DNA of 64,000 bases, taken from Megalonaias nervosa (taxonomy: Eukaryota; Mollusca; Bivalvia; Unionida; Unionidae). The notes below the pieces were generated by a model. The model was not told the DNA's origin. It ran no database searches and saw only the letters and a list, made by a program, of their open reading frames with translations. The stretch spans positions 62,001 to 126,000 of the forward strand of contig JAECUM010001096.1 in assembly GCA_016617855.1 (NCBI GenBank), written 5' to 3'. Shown piece after piece: positions 1 through 12,165 of the stretch. The position numbers and the translations under genes were made by a program. Every line of letters starts with the position of its first letter. The stretch's first letter is position 1.

Positions 1-939
1 ATTTGTATCATGTATGCTGAGAATTGATTTTTCTATGTCAGGAAATATATGTCAATGAATTGCTAATTAGCAAAGTAACATAGTTAGGACCGGGAATGAA
101 GTCCATTAATTCATGTGTAATTAAGTTGTGAATTCTTTTCAAATGAGAATCAATGGTGCTAGCATTAGGAACATGTGCTGACTGACACAGTCAGCTTGTA
201 ATTTATAGCCCCCCACCAAGTTGTGAAGGTTTATCTAAGAGGTTTAGTTATGTCATGGTTCTCAGCCAGGAATGCAAGTAGCAGCAAAAAAGACATCAAT
301 TTATGATGGTAGGATTCTGTAGCAGTATTAGGTTTCAAACTGACCATATTAGCTTGGTTCTGGTGACTGTAAGAAGACAATATCTGATGTAAAAGAGTGG
401 CAATATTGTTGATCCCAGGAGAAGAAAAAACTTGACATGTGTTTAGGTTGGACATTGTATTTTATTTGAAGGAAATAGCTCCATACCTGTACTGCACAGA
501 AAAAGCCCAATCAAGATGGTTGATGCCCCAAATAGGCCAGAGTGAGAGAGAGAAGAAAAGAAATATGGGAACACCTTTCATCAACAGAGATTTGGAAAAG
601 ACCGGAAGCAACCAAGTGATGCTGACATGCTGGCAATTTGACTTTGATCAGTCTCTCTATTACATGATGAAATTTGTTCTATCGGTATAACAGAATGGCT
701 GATTGAATTTCTTATAAATTTTGTAACTATTTAAAGAGAAATTGAATCATTCAGATGTCATGTTTAATTTCATTATTTTATGTATTTGATTCAATTGTTA
801 TTTTTACATATCGGGGATCATGTTGTTCCATTCCATATCTTTGCTCAGATCACTGTTATTCCATCCATTAATTTCATATTTTATTTTATTTTTACTTGAT
901 CTGGGCAATAACACCTTCAATCATCTCTTAGATAATGAT

Positions 940-1650
940 GACACCATAACAAAATGGGGATCTCACATCATCCCCCACCTCATGACACCATGATATTTAC
1001 AAAGTTTCATGATAATCCATCAAAAAGAGGCCTAAGTGAACCTGAAATTGCTCACTTACCTGACATTTGCCTAATAGGCAAATGCAAGAGCAGTTGGCCA
1101 AAAAATCTTGGTCAGAAGGATGCTTTCTGCAGACATTTCTTCCAATGCCTGATTTCATATGAAAAAATACTGTTTCAATGTTATTCTATTTTGAATCTTC
1201 ATCAACATACAATGGCATATAAGTGACAGTTGTCCGATACAGAAAGAATGATATGCCAGATGCTTTCTGTTAAAGTTTTCATGCTGCTGAGTGGTTTTTG
1301 TGATAAAGCTCTTTAAATATTTTTGTATTTTTAGTAATGTGGTCATATTCAATGGCTGATGGGTATTACTTGTATAAACTTTAAAGTCCTTTATGTCATA
1401 GTGTTTTCTGTCAAATCTGATCAAATTCTTTTCAGTGATTTTTGAAAGAAGCAATTTAATAGTTATTCTGACTTTAGTAATACTGGCCACGTTTGATGGT
1501 AGATTTGCATCATTTGTAAGAATCTGAATACCCTTCCTGCCAGGATACCTTCTGACAAATTTGGTCCAATTCTGCAGAGAGGTTTCTGTATGAAGTCATT
1601 GAAAGTTTGAAACACAATTCTCAAAAGATGCTATTTTGAAAAATATATAT
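940..1650. repeat. Dispersed mollusc-type repeat with ~130-bp internal units
   Basis: Phrases such as 'gatgctttctgttaaa', 'tttagtaatactggcc', 'gatttgcatcatttgta' and 'gacaaatttggtccaattctg' recur within this stretch and again, diverged, at 47260-47900. This indicates a dispersed family built from degenerate tandem units. The open frames within it are not convincing genes. Confidence 0.55.
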
Positions 1651-1972
1651 CAGTCATCAATACAATGTTTAGACTTGTATAAAAAATAACTTCAAAGATA
1701 GATGTATATATTGTTCAATAAGGTCTTTAGTTAGTAAGACTACCACTATATTCTCATAGAATCACGATGTTGTCAAGTTTTGGGAAAGAAACAATACACA
1801 TTACCATGCCTGTAATTTCATCAAATTTAATCCATGCATGTTATCTAACATTGATATTGGGGTTCAAGAACTGTGCAGATTCTATCATTCTGGATTTTCT
1901 GACAGTATTCAACATAGATATGGATAATATTAACTGAATACAGATCTGTTTAGAAGCTGCATTTTTGTTTAG

Positions 1973-1974
<2 letters not shown>

Positions 1975-2040
<66 letters not shown>
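1975..2040. repeat. (TA)n microsatellite
   Basis: About 33 uninterrupted AT dinucleotides. It lies in noncoding sequence; the surrounding 1-2239 shows nothing else beyond the dispersed repeat noted separately. Confidence 0.97.
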
Positions 2041-2043
<3 letters not shown>

Positions 2044-2239
2044 TATTAGTAATTATCCAAAATGACTTATGACTTAGTGATTTACTATATACCACTGAGG
2101 CCCCCTCCCCCCTTACAGTTATATGGACAAGCAGACAAGCAGAATTCTTGGGTCAGAAAAGCATGATAAATGAAAGAAACAAGTGTTGATGGTACAAAGA
2201 ACTGTAACATGCATACTAATCCCCATGCATGACACATAC

Positions 2240-2294
2240 CAGTTTAGACATTTCTGTTGAGGATCCCAGATAACAAGCTTTGATGATTTTATGC
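2240..2294 (-). CDS. Doubtful small exon downstream of exon 7
   Basis: On the minus strand an acceptor-like TTATTTTCAAATGTATAG precedes 55 nt and a good donor (ACTG|GTATGT) follows. Entered in phase 1 from exon 7 the frame is open (…IKSSKLVIWDPQQKCLN) and would leave in phase 2, unlike the other exons. The evidence is only splice-site shape plus an open 55 nt, so this may be chance. Confidence 0.22.
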
Positions 2295-2465
2295 CTATAC
2301 ATTTGAAAATAAAATAAGCTGCATGCCGTCATTTGATATAAGTTGCATGCAATTTGACGCTTAACAGCATGCAACAAGCACTTTTTTGTGAGCAGATGCA
2401 ACATGCTTACTTAATGCCAGCCATGCCATAACCCAGTGATAGATTATAACACGAAAAAGATATAC

Positions 2466-3041
2466 CTGATTCAGATACTTGATCAATGTCAGCACTGGAT
2501 GGTGCTGAAGAAACCAGTTGTGAAGGTGAAGTGATGCTGGCAGATTGATATTTATGGCCAGCATTAGCTTCTATAGATCCCACAAATTTACCTTCTGTGG
2601 CTTGTACATTTGTAACTGGCTCTTCAACAGTGTGAAGGTCCTCTCGAATATCCATTGATTGTGTGCTGTACTGATACTGATCATGCTGTCCCAGCTTAAT
2701 AGACTGGGATGTAGATTTTCTTTTCAAGGACATACTCTGGTTTGGAGTGTTTTGGCACTCTTCAGCCACTGTCTGGTTTGGAGTGTTTTGACCCTTTTCA
2801 GCCACTGTCAGGTTTGGAGTGTTTTGGCACTCTTCAGCCACTGTCTGGTTTGGAGTGTTTTGGCCCTTTTCAGCCACTGTCAGGTTTGGAGTGTTTTGGC
2901 ACTCTTCAGCCACTGTCTGGTTTGGAGTGTTTTGGTGCAACTTATTTATTTCAGGGAGTGACAATTTTTTATGTGCACCTATTTTACTTGCAGATTTAGC
3001 AGCAGATGCTAGAGCTGAGCTATAACCTGAGGATTCAGCAT
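2466..3041 (-). CDS. Exon 7 of the same gene, with 12-residue coding tandem repeats
   Basis: This is the largest exon, 576 nt (192 codons), phase 1 at both ends. The acceptor (TTTTTCTTTTATGCCTAAAACCTAG) and the donor ATCAG|GTATAT are visible on the minus strand. The peptide starts (D)AESSGYSSALASAAKSASKIG, continues to LPEINKLHQ and then runs through about six 12-residue repeats alternating QNTPNQTVAEEC and QNTPNLTVAEKG. A Ser/Gln/Asp-rich tail without repeats (…DIDQVSES) follows. The repeats carry a Thr-Pro site in every unit. Since the exon ends in phase 1, at least one more coding exon lies further left, either the doubtful one at 2240-2294 or beyond. No known domain was recognised. Confidence 0.8.
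2736..2938 (-). repeat. 36-bp coding minisatellite (72-bp higher-order pair)
   Basis: Six units of 36 bp begin at 2736, 2772, 2808, 2844, 2880 and 2916 (the last partial). Units alternate between two types that differ at a few positions, so the real period is 72 bp. Because 36 is a multiple of three, the array stays in frame inside exon 7. It also creates spurious long frames on the plus strand. Confidence 0.92.
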
Positions 3042-4409
3042 CTAGGTTTTAGGCATAAAAGAAAAAATATAGATTAAGATTTCACTCGTAAGTTAAATAC
3101 CTGTGTTCTATTAATCTTTAGAAAATAATCAAGCAATGAACTCCTCATTCACATTCAGTTTGAGATATGTGCATATTTCTTATTAATCAGTTTCCTGGAA
3201 ATATGTACCACTTATCTCCTATGGCAGGATCACACTCAAAGATAGCACCACCATTTTTCAACATTCCCAGAAAACACAAAGGTCTCCAGAAACAGGCCCA
3301 TCCCTTTAATATTTTGTGCCCATTTTTGTGTTTGTCTGTCCTGTGACAAGTACCTGAAACATTTTCTATATTACTAACTCTGAAAATTTCTTAAATATTA
3401 AACTGTTTGCAATTTTATTCTTTTTCTTAAATTACTCTTTAAGTTTATTTGATAATTATCATCAACTATTATATAATTTATCACACCTTGCTATTTTCAA
3501 TTTGATTTTACCTGTTTCTTTGATCTTTTCGATTTCACTCATAGTCCTAGATAAGCAGCATATCTACATATTTTAGACAAACAAATGGACTAAAATGCAT
3601 AATGAAATGTTTGAATGCATCAAAGTCATGCAAAGTATTTTAATTTAAAGCACCGAGTCAAAAGATGTTAGTGCATTCCTCCTGCCATAAGCACAGTACT
3701 GTTTTATCATGGCATATTCAATCAACTATCCTTCCGGAAGTTCCAAATGTTTTATAGCATTTGAAATGATAGTTCTTGAAAACAATCAGAGACATACAAT
3801 CAAATGTACCCGGATTTAGTCTTCATTACTATCTCATTTTATGCATTCTAAAAGCTATGATTAACATCTTGATAATTAAGACTGACACTGGTAATGTAAG
3901 TTTGTTTTTGCAGTATCAATAAAACAGCCAATCAAATTTTTAAAACAAAACACAATTATTTCCAACCACAGGGAGTAAAATTCATTAAGGTCTTTACTAA
4001 TAATCAATACGTGTTGCAAATCTACTGAAAGTTTATGACTGATCATCAGTTTCTAATGGTTGATCAATAATTGATTAATAATCAATTAATTTGCCCATAT
4101 GATGTCTTGGCAAAACATGGGCTTTTTGTATTTTTTTTAAATGAAGCTTGAAACAATGGGGATGGTGCAGAATTGAATCTGGACCAAAATCTATCACATA
4201 AATTATAATTAATTAAGTGGTCAGTTCACTGAAAGTGATTAATTCTTGGCCAGATTGCAACAGAACTAATAAGGACATTCATTAGTTATCAGACAAGAAC
4301 TATGGGGTTATTATCCAAGAAATATGTAAAGTACACCGAACAACGATCATGAATCTCAATGATTAAACATTTTGCTGGTCGGGTCTTTATATCCATGGTT
4401 TGCAAAAAG
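3042..4409. other. Intron sequence, no feature seen
   Basis: AT-rich sequence between exon 7 and the large minisatellite. I see no convincing splice sites, ORF or transposon ends; there is only a near-palindromic AT-rich patch around 4068-4095. Confidence 0.5.
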
Positions 4410-7400
4410 CAAATTGAGTAGTCTAGATCATCAGTCATCAAATTTGGTAGTCTAGATCATCATTCATCATATTTTATAGTCTAGATCATCATTCATCAAA
4501 TTTGGTAGTCTAGATATCATTCATCATATTTGGTAGTCTAGATATCATTCATCAAATTTGTTAGTCTAGATCATCATTAATCAAATTTGATAGTCTAGAT
4601 ATCATTCATCAAATTTTATAGTCTAGATTATTATTCATCAAATTGGGTAGTCTAGATCATCATTCATCAAATTTGTTAGTCTAGATCATCATTCATCATA
4701 CATGTATTTTATAGTCTAGATCATCATTCATCAAATTGGGTAGTCTAGATCATCATTCATCAAATTTGTTAGTCTAGATCATCATTCATCATACATGTAT
4801 TTTATAGTCTAGATCATCATTCAGCATACATGTATTTTATAGTCTAGATCATCATTCATCAAATTTGTTAGTCTAGATCATCATTAATCAAATTTGATAG
4901 TCTAGATATCATTCATCAAATTTTATAGTCTAGATATCATTCATCAAATTTTATAGTCTAGATCATCATTCATCAAATTTGTTAGTCTAGATCATCATTA
5001 ATCAAATTTGTTAGTCTAGATCATCATTAATCAAATTTTATAGTCTAGATATCATTCATCAAATTTTATAGTCTAGATCATCATTCATCAAATTTTATAG
5101 TCTAGATCATCATTAATCAAATTTGTTAGTCTAGATATCATTCATCAAATTTTATAGTCTAGATCATCATTCATCAAATTTTATAGTCTAGATCATCATT
5201 CATCAAATTTGTTAGTCTAGATCATCATTAATCAAATTTTATAGTCTAGATATCATTCATCAAATTTTATAGTCTAGATCATCATTCATCAAATTTTATA
5301 GTCTAGATCATCATTCATCAAATTTGTTAGTCTAGATCATCATTCATCATACATGTATTTTATAGTCTAGATCATCATTCATCATACATGTATTTTATAG
5401 TCTAGATCATCATTCAGCATACATGTATTTTATAGTCTAGATCATCATTCATCAAATTTGTTAGTCTAGATCATCATTAATCAAATTTGATAGTCTAGAT
5501 ATCATTCATCAAATTTTATAGTCTAGATCATCATTCATCAAATTTTATAGTCTAGATCATCATTCATCAAATTTGTTAGTCTAGATCATCATTCATCATA
5601 CATGTATTTTATAGTCTAGATCATCATTCAGCATACATGTATTTTATAGTCTAGATTCATCAAATTTTATAGTCTAGATCATCATTCATCAAATTGGGTA
5701 GTCTAGATCATCATTCATCATACATGTATTTTATAGTCTAGATATCATTCATCAAATTTTATAGTCTAGATCATCAATCATCAAATTGGGTAGTCTAGAT
5801 CATCATTCATCAAATTTGATAGTCTAGATCATCATTCATCATATTTTATAGTCTAGATCATCATTCATCAAATTTTATAGTCTAGATCATCATTCATCAA
5901 ATTTGTTAGTCTAGATCATCATTCATCATACATGTATTTTATAGTCTAGATCATCATTCAGCATACATGTATTTTATAGTCTAGATTCATCAAATTTTAT
6001 AGTCTAGATCATCATTCATCAAATTGGGTAGTCTAGATCATCATTCATCATACATGTATTTTATAGTCTAGATATCATTCATCAAATTTTATAGTCTAGA
6101 TCATCAATCATCAAATTGGGTAGTCTAGATCATCATTCATCAAATTTGATAGTCTAGATCATCATTCATCATATTTTATAGTCTAGATCATCATTCATCA
6201 AATTTTATAGTCTAGATCATCATTCATCAAATTTGTTAGTCTAGATCATCATTCATCATACATGTATTTTATAGTCTAGATCATCATTCAGCATACATGT
6301 ATTTTATAGTCTAGATTCATCAAATTTTATAGTCTAGATCATCATTCATCAAATTGGGTAGTCTAGATCATCATTCATCATACATGTATTTTATAGTCTA
6401 GATATCATTCATCAAATTTTATAGTCTAGATCATCATTCATCAAATTGGGTAGTCTAGATCATCATTCATCAAATTTGATAGTCTAGATCATCATTCATC
6501 ATATTTTATAGTCTAGATCATCAGTCATCAAATTAGGTAGTCTAGATCATCATTCATCAAATTTGATAGTCTAGATCATCATTCATCATATTTTATAGTC
6601 TAGATCATCATTCATCAGATTTGGAAGTCTAGATCATCATTCATCAAATTTGTTAGTCTAGATCATCATTCATCATATTTGGTAGTCTAGATATCATTAA
6701 TCAAATTTTATAGTCTAGATATCATTGATTAAATTTGATAGTCTAGATAGCATTCATCAAATTTGATAGTCTAGATATCATTCATCAAATTTGGTAGTCT
6801 AGATATCATTCATCAACTTTGGTAGTCTAGATCATCATTAATCAAATTTGATAGTCTAGATATCATTAATCAAATTTGATAGTCTAGATAGCATTCATCA
6901 AATTTGATAGTCTAGATATCATTCATCAAATTTGGTAGTCTAGATATCATTCATCATATTTGGTAGTCTAGATCATCATTAATCAAATTTGATAGTCTAG
7001 ATATCATTAATCAAATATGATAGTCTAGATATCATTCATCAAATTTGGTAGTCTAGATCATCATTAATCAAATTTGGTAGTCTAGATATCATTAATCAAA
7101 TTTGATAATCTAGATATCATTCATCAAATTTGATAGTCTAGATATCATTCATCAAATTTGGTAGTCTAGATCATCATTAATCAAATTTGGTAGTCTCGAC
7201 CATCATTAATCAAATTTGATGGTGTAGATATCATTCATCAAATATGGTAGTCAAGATCATCATTCATCAACTTTGGTAGTCTAGATCATCTTTAATCAAA
7301 GTTGGTAGTCTAGATCATGATGCATCAAATTTGGTAGTCCAGATCATCATTCATGAGATTTAGTGGTCTAGATCATCATTCATGAGATTTAGTGGTCTAG

Positions 7401-7565
7401 ATCACCATTCATCAGATTTAGTGGTCTAGATCACCATTCATCAGATTTAGTGGTCTAGATCACCATTCATCAGATTTAGTGATCTAGATCACCATTCATC
7501 AGATTTAGTGGTCTAGATCATCATTCATGAGATTTAGTGGTAGTCTAGATCACCATTAATCAAAA
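4410..7565. repeat. 3.15-kb minisatellite, ~29-bp unit with XbaI-like TCTAGA in most units
   Basis: About 105 head-to-tail units of the form tagtctagatcatcattcat + caaatttgt/tta. Length variants are 27-28 bp (…gatatcattcat…) and about 35 bp (…catacatgtatttta). Variants are not random: a block of variants repeats at exactly 330 bp in the middle of the array (diagnostic gcatacatgt at 5631, 5961 and 6291). Units at the right edge (7330-7565, 'gagatttagtggtctagatcacc') are more diverged. This is the expected pattern for unequal exchange. It lies in the intron between exons 6 and 7. Confidence 0.97.
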
Positions 7566-7578
7566 GTTCAAACTATAC

Positions 7579-8094
7579 ATGTTCTATATATTCTACAATA
7601 TCTTCTTTAGAGAAAATGATTTATCCACATTTGACATGAAAAAAAATGGCTTAGTGTTATCTAAATACCTTCACTTATGGACTAAAACTGTTTATTGGGT
7701 TACATTTTTAATGAAGGGAGATTTAACTGGAAAGAGTTGGAGGGGTCCTCTCCAGAAATGTGGTGCATCACATACTGACCAGTTTAAGTTTCTTTCCTGT
7801 CATGAAGAATTTAATATACATAAATGCAGAAATGTACTGAATAGGTCAGCTTCACATTCTTTATACAGTAGGGATCTAGTCCAAGCTAGTTGGAAATTTT
7901 CCATTAAAACTTTTCCATTACTTTCCCTTGATATTTTCTCAATGTGGCCCATTTTTGACAATGCTGCATCATTTGGATTATTTGATGATGTATTAAAACA
8001 TCAAATTAATGTGCAGATTCATAGAAAATTCAACTTGATACCCAACAGTCACAGGAACTGTGATGACATTCAAGGTGAACCTGTGACCAAATGA
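7579..8094 (+). CDS. Unexplained 171-codon ORF, antisense to the host-gene intron
   Basis: An ATG-to-TGA frame of 171 codons starts 14 nt after the minisatellite ends. In DNA this AT-rich, a frame this long is not expected often by chance: roughly a few percent for the whole window by my estimate from stop-codon frequency. The peptide (MFYIFYNIFF… to …DDIQGEPVTK) has several Trp, Cys and His residues and no repeats, signal peptide or family I recognise. No splice sites are obvious. It could be a transposon-derived remnant, a retrocopy fragment or an unspliced exon. Nothing shows that it is transcribed. Confidence 0.28.
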   Translation: MFYIFYNIFFRENDLSTFDMKKNGLVLSKYLHLWTKTVYWVTFLMKGDLTGKSWRGPLQKCGASHTDQFKFLSCHEEFNIHKCRNVLNRSASHSLYSRDLVQASWKFSIKTFPLLSLDIFSMWPIFDNAASFGLFDDVLKHQINVQIHRKFNLIPNSHRNCDDIQGEPVTK

Positions 8095-8212
8095 TTTATT
8101 ATAGATAACTGCAAACCAAACATTCTTTCAGCAATATACACCAAGAATGAAACAGTATTTCACAAAACTCATCAGAGAGGAAATTGTAAAATATACATGC
8201 ATATTTGATTAC

Positions 8213-8338
8213 CTTTATATTCCTCGAAAGCTGGCTTGCTGGCCTTCTTTTTCAGCTTTTTCTCAACCTTAGGTGACAAAAGGGGGACAACACTCTTTTT
8301 AGTTTGCTGACTAGAGGATCTAAAGTTGTCTCCCCTAC
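8213..8338 (-). CDS. Exon 6 of the same gene, lysine-rich (phase 1-1, 126 nt)
   Basis: The minus-strand donor AAAG|GTAATC ends a 126-nt exon (42 codons). The acceptor is either …TCTCTAG (used here, phase 1) or a CTAG/GTAG site 4 nt further in; only the first keeps the frame. The peptide RGDNFRSSSQQ… leads into SPKVEKKLKKKASKP, a dense basic cluster next to a Ser-Pro site, which could serve as a nuclear localisation signal or microtubule/nucleic-acid contact (inference). A TA microsatellite lies directly upstream of the acceptor, where a pyrimidine tract is expected, so the splice site is weak and length changes in the tract could affect inclusion of the exon. Confidence 0.75.
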
Positions 8339-8348
8339 CTAGAGATAG

Positions 8349-8373
8349 ATATATATATATATATATATATATT
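8349..8373. repeat. (TA)n microsatellite abutting the exon 6 acceptor
   Basis: About twelve AT dinucleotides immediately upstream (on the minus strand) of the exon 6 acceptor, occupying the place of the pyrimidine tract. Confidence 0.9.
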
Positions 8374-8479
8374 GTTTTTAAAAATACAATATATTTTATC
8401 AAAGTTTGTCTCATTAACATGTGACATTCAAGTGAGTTTTATTTTAACCAATGCACTTTTAAGAAGTAACACTGGTTAA

Positions 8480-9240
8480 GGACTGACATTCTGCCAAGTT
8501 TCATGATAATATGAACTGAAATAACAAAGTGAGTGATTTTAAATTCTTCATAATAGATCTTTAGGTTCTTAAAATCTCATGGTAAGAAATAACACTCACA
8601 CAAAACTAAACGAAAATAAAAGACATGGTGGCCAGGACCTGCATGTTTAGCCACAATCATAGCATTCAAATGAAATGTGAACTTCACCCTAAGGTAAAAA
8701 GGGGAGATTGAGCATGTCACAGAATGAACTGAAATAGCAGCATAATGATTCATTCAGCAATGGAACAAAATCCATCAAGAGGTTTAAAAAATATAAGGAA
8801 ATAAAACTTTTCTTTAACCAAACCATAATGCAAATGGTATATGATTGTAACCCTGACTACAAAATCAAAGGGGCAAAAGCACATGTCACAAGATGAATTA
8901 TCTTACCTCTATTATGATTTTTCTCACATCTTTAGAAAATCTATCGAGGGGTTTAGAAAATATGTGCAAATGAAAAACTTTAACCTAAACTTTAACAAAC
9001 TATTGATGCTGATATCTGTGCTACCAGAAAAGTGAAATGTCCTGCTTCCCACAAATATTGGACCAAAAAATATTAAATATAAACTTTAAGTTACCTTTCT
9101 GTCTTTTGCTGGGCTCTGAAATAATTAGATATTGCTCATCAATATGCATGACATACAAACAGTCTATAGTCTTAACAATTTCACTTGATCTTTGTTTTGA
9201 TAAAATATTTTACGTATTTTTAAGAATATATGAATCCTAA
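8480..9240. repeat. Dispersed tandem-type repeat (mollusc-like)
   Basis: Contains 'ccaagtttcatgataat', 'ggccaggacctgcatgt', 'aaaatccatcaagaggttt' and 'accctgactacaaaatcaaagg'. The same phrases occur, diverged, at 19680-20300. Internal units of roughly 160-200 bp are recognisable. The two short frames here are not supported as genes. Confidence 0.55.
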
Positions 9241-9701
9241 TCCATGTCAAACCATGTTGCAAATAAAACAATGACACCTTGCAGGTAATGAGTTTAATAT
9301 TTTATTGCTTTGAAAAGGTGAATACCAAGTACTTATCTAAAAAAGGAAAGGGTAATAACATTCTGTAGAATGAAGAACTTCTTTTAGTAATACTATCATG
9401 CAAGCTTCCAATATGACTGATTATAGTCTATTATCACTTGCTTTCATTGGTCCTTGAAGAGAAAATTCAATATACTTAATTCCTTTCAGAACTTGGATGG
9501 TATCATTTTATATGTGACTGATGTTAGACTCAAAAATAAATAAATCAATATTTAATAGTATATTGTACAATAAACAAAAATAACAGATATTAATAAAGGA
9601 TGCTGAGGAAAGTATGTACCTATTTTTAGAAGCATATATTCAATTAACAAACATTGAACACAGTGACAAAAATAAGCATTGAACACAGTGAAAGATTATA
9701 T

Positions 9702-9836
9702 CAGGCATGTGCAACCTACAACCCATGGGCTGGATCCAGACTGCAATCTGGTATTATTTGCTTCTTTATATCATTGGTTTTGGTTTTAAAAATTGCTTTA
9801 TCCGGCCCACACCCTAGAGGAAGTTGCACATGCCTG
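9702..9836. mobile_element. 135-bp hAT-like MITE
   Basis: The ends form a terminal inverted repeat: caggcatgtgcaac at the left and gttgcacatgcctg at the right, a perfect 14-bp match. The CAG…CTG ends are typical of hAT-family non-autonomous elements. A flanking 8-bp duplication is not clear (gattatat versus tcatatac). There is no coding capacity. Confidence 0.7.
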
Positions 9837-10186
9837 TCATATACAGACAGTTTCATTTTCCTGACATTCAATGATCAGTTTTACTTCAATCAAAAAGCAA
9901 TTCAGTCTAACATCCAATTCAAGGTTCTGAGATATGGAGTATGAAATAATTACTGCAATGTCTGTAGTTGTTTTTTTGTTTTCTTTTGAAAACCATCTGC
10001 AGTAATTTGTTTTCATACTGTTAATCGAGAAAGATTCTAAATATTGTTATGTTGAAAATCTTCATACAGAAAATTTTGTACTCTTATAAAAAATTTCTTG
10101 CTTAGCTATAAAATATAACATTTTTTTCTATTACTAGTTATTTTTAATTACCAAATGCTCAAAAAATGTATAACAATATACTAGGA

Positions 10187-10495
10187 CAGTGGTTCCCAAA
10201 CTGTGGGCCATGGATCCCCAGGGGGCCATGGGGCTAATCCAAGGGTTATGTGACTGACTACTGAGAAATATGTCTTGCACACATACTAGTACTTTTCAAA
10301 TGTATGTATTTGTTGTTGTGATGAACAGAATGTGAATTCATTTACAACGGTTACTGAGTTCATAATAGTATTTTTTGTCACTATGTTTTTTCTCAACTAA
10401 TGTTGCCCAAACTACAACTAGAAGCATATGGGGGTCTGCAAAATTTTCTGAAGTTATGAAGGAGTCCCCATACTCAAAAAGGTTGGTAACCACAG
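10187..10495. mobile_element. 309-bp hAT-type non-autonomous element
   Basis: The left end cagtggttcccaaactgtgg and the right end ccaacc…ccacag (read inward: ctgtggttaccaacctttttg) are the classical hAT/Charlie-type terminal sequence. The 8-bp flanks tactagga and aactaggc share a six-base core (actagg), consistent with an aged 8-bp target-site duplication. There is no transposase. Confidence 0.8.
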
Positions 10496-11411
10496 AACTA
10501 GGCTAAACTGCTTTCAATGTGGAAGTTATAGTAAACATATTACTTTCAAGATAGACTGAAAACTCCACTTCTGCAACATGGCATATATTAATCTCTTCTG
10601 TTGAAAAAAATCCTTTTTGGGTGCATCTCACTGTCACTGACCCTAATATCCAGACACTAAAAAATACTCATGTTTCTCTCTCTCTCTCCAATAATTCATG
10701 TACTAACAAAATTATCAATGTATCTTTATTGTCACAACCGTGTATCAATGATCCCAGCAAGTACAATATCTAAGTAGGTCAACCATGTTGCAATATATCT
10801 TTCTTTGTTGATTTAGAAAAAAAAACAAAAAACATCAAAACCGAAAAAACCCACAACACATTTATGATAATGTTTCAATGTTCTTGTACAGATAAAGAAT
10901 CCTAGTTGCATTTCTGGTGTTTGTTTTTCTTATTGTTTATAAAATGATGATAGTCTGTCTGTTCATCGTGCATATGTACTGACATTGATGATAAGTCTGG
11001 GTGGAAACTGCTATAAATGTAACCCATTCTAAGACTAATATCGTTTCATAACATAAAGAATAGCTTTGATGATGGAATGTATCATCCAAACAATATACAT
11101 CTATTCATATTATTTAGCTCTGAAAATCTGAAATATAATTAACATTTTTATTTAAAAAGACTTCAAGTAATCTAGACACTCAAAATCCATATAAGTCATC
11201 ATTGTCCTAAATATGCAATGCAGCTAAATCACTCAGACAAGGTCAGGAATTTAATTGCAGTTAAATTCTAATTATAGGTTTGAGATTATCTTTGGGAATT
11301 ATGCCACTGAATAAAACCGAGATGGACATTGTGAATGCTTTATTAGAAATAATGTAAACTTAGTTTAGTTTACTGGAAATAGGAGACCCCCAAACCCCCC
11401 CATATATATTT

Positions 11412-12132
11412 AAAAACATGAAAAGCTTATAGGTGTGTCCATAAAAACCATATTGATAAGCTGTGTAAAACACTGTCATTCAAAATTGGCTTACTCAGCA
11501 GAATCAAGAAATATTTACTTATGGAAACTCGCAATCAATATTACAGGTCATATATTCTTCCAACAACGGATTATTGTTCAAATGTATGGGGAAACTGTGC
11601 TAAATCTGAGCTTGACAGGATTTATAAACTTCAGAAATGAGCAGCACACATAATTTTAGATGCATCTATTGATCATCCCTCAAAAGCACTGTTTACAGAA
11701 CTCAAATGGTTCACAATATATGAAAAGGATAGATTTTCACAAGGCTGTTCTTGTATATAAATGTTTACATGGAACTGCACCAGGGTATCTTCAGGACTTA
11801 TTCAGGCCTTTTTCAACACAATACCAGTTGAGATCAATATTACATGGAAACCTTCTAGCACCAAAACCAAGAACAGAGCAATTTAAAAAGAACTCTGGTA
11901 CAGTTCTGTGGAACAAGCTTCCACTACATGTAAAATCTGATGAAAATATTACAGTATTTAAGAAGAGATATCATGAGCATGTATGTGTTTCTAATAGATA
12001 ATGGAATTTAGTATTTTAATACTAAACTTGTTAAAATAAACAGTAATTATTGTTATCTTTCATATAATGCACATTGTTATACTCTCCTTAAGGGAGAATA
12101 GTACTTGACTAATGAGTCACCCTCTATAAATA

Positions 12133-12164
<32 letters not shown>

Positions 12165-12165
12165 A
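11412..12165 (+). mobile_element. 5'-truncated jockey/CR1-like LINE, 3' end
   Basis: Matches the 3' part of the LINE copies at 42098-43195 and 60213-61395, ending in the same noncoding tail (gggagaatagtacttgac…ataaataaagta) and an (ATT)n run at 12133-12165. The frames at 11435-11653 and 11660-12001 are the C-terminal reverse-transcriptase ORF split by frameshifts, including the segment DFHKAVLVYKCLHGTAP. It is broken by stops and lacks the catalytic RT motifs, so it is a dead copy. Confidence 0.9.

Noticed and set aside
2659..3025. Plus-strand frames over the 36-bp repeat (for example repeated VWSVLALFSHCL)
   Set aside because: Shadows of the minus-strand coding repeat; the minus strand has proper splice sites and frame continuity, the plus strand does not.
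4410..7565. CRISPR-like array appearance
   Set aside because: Units are contiguous with no unique spacers, in a eukaryotic intron; it is a minisatellite.
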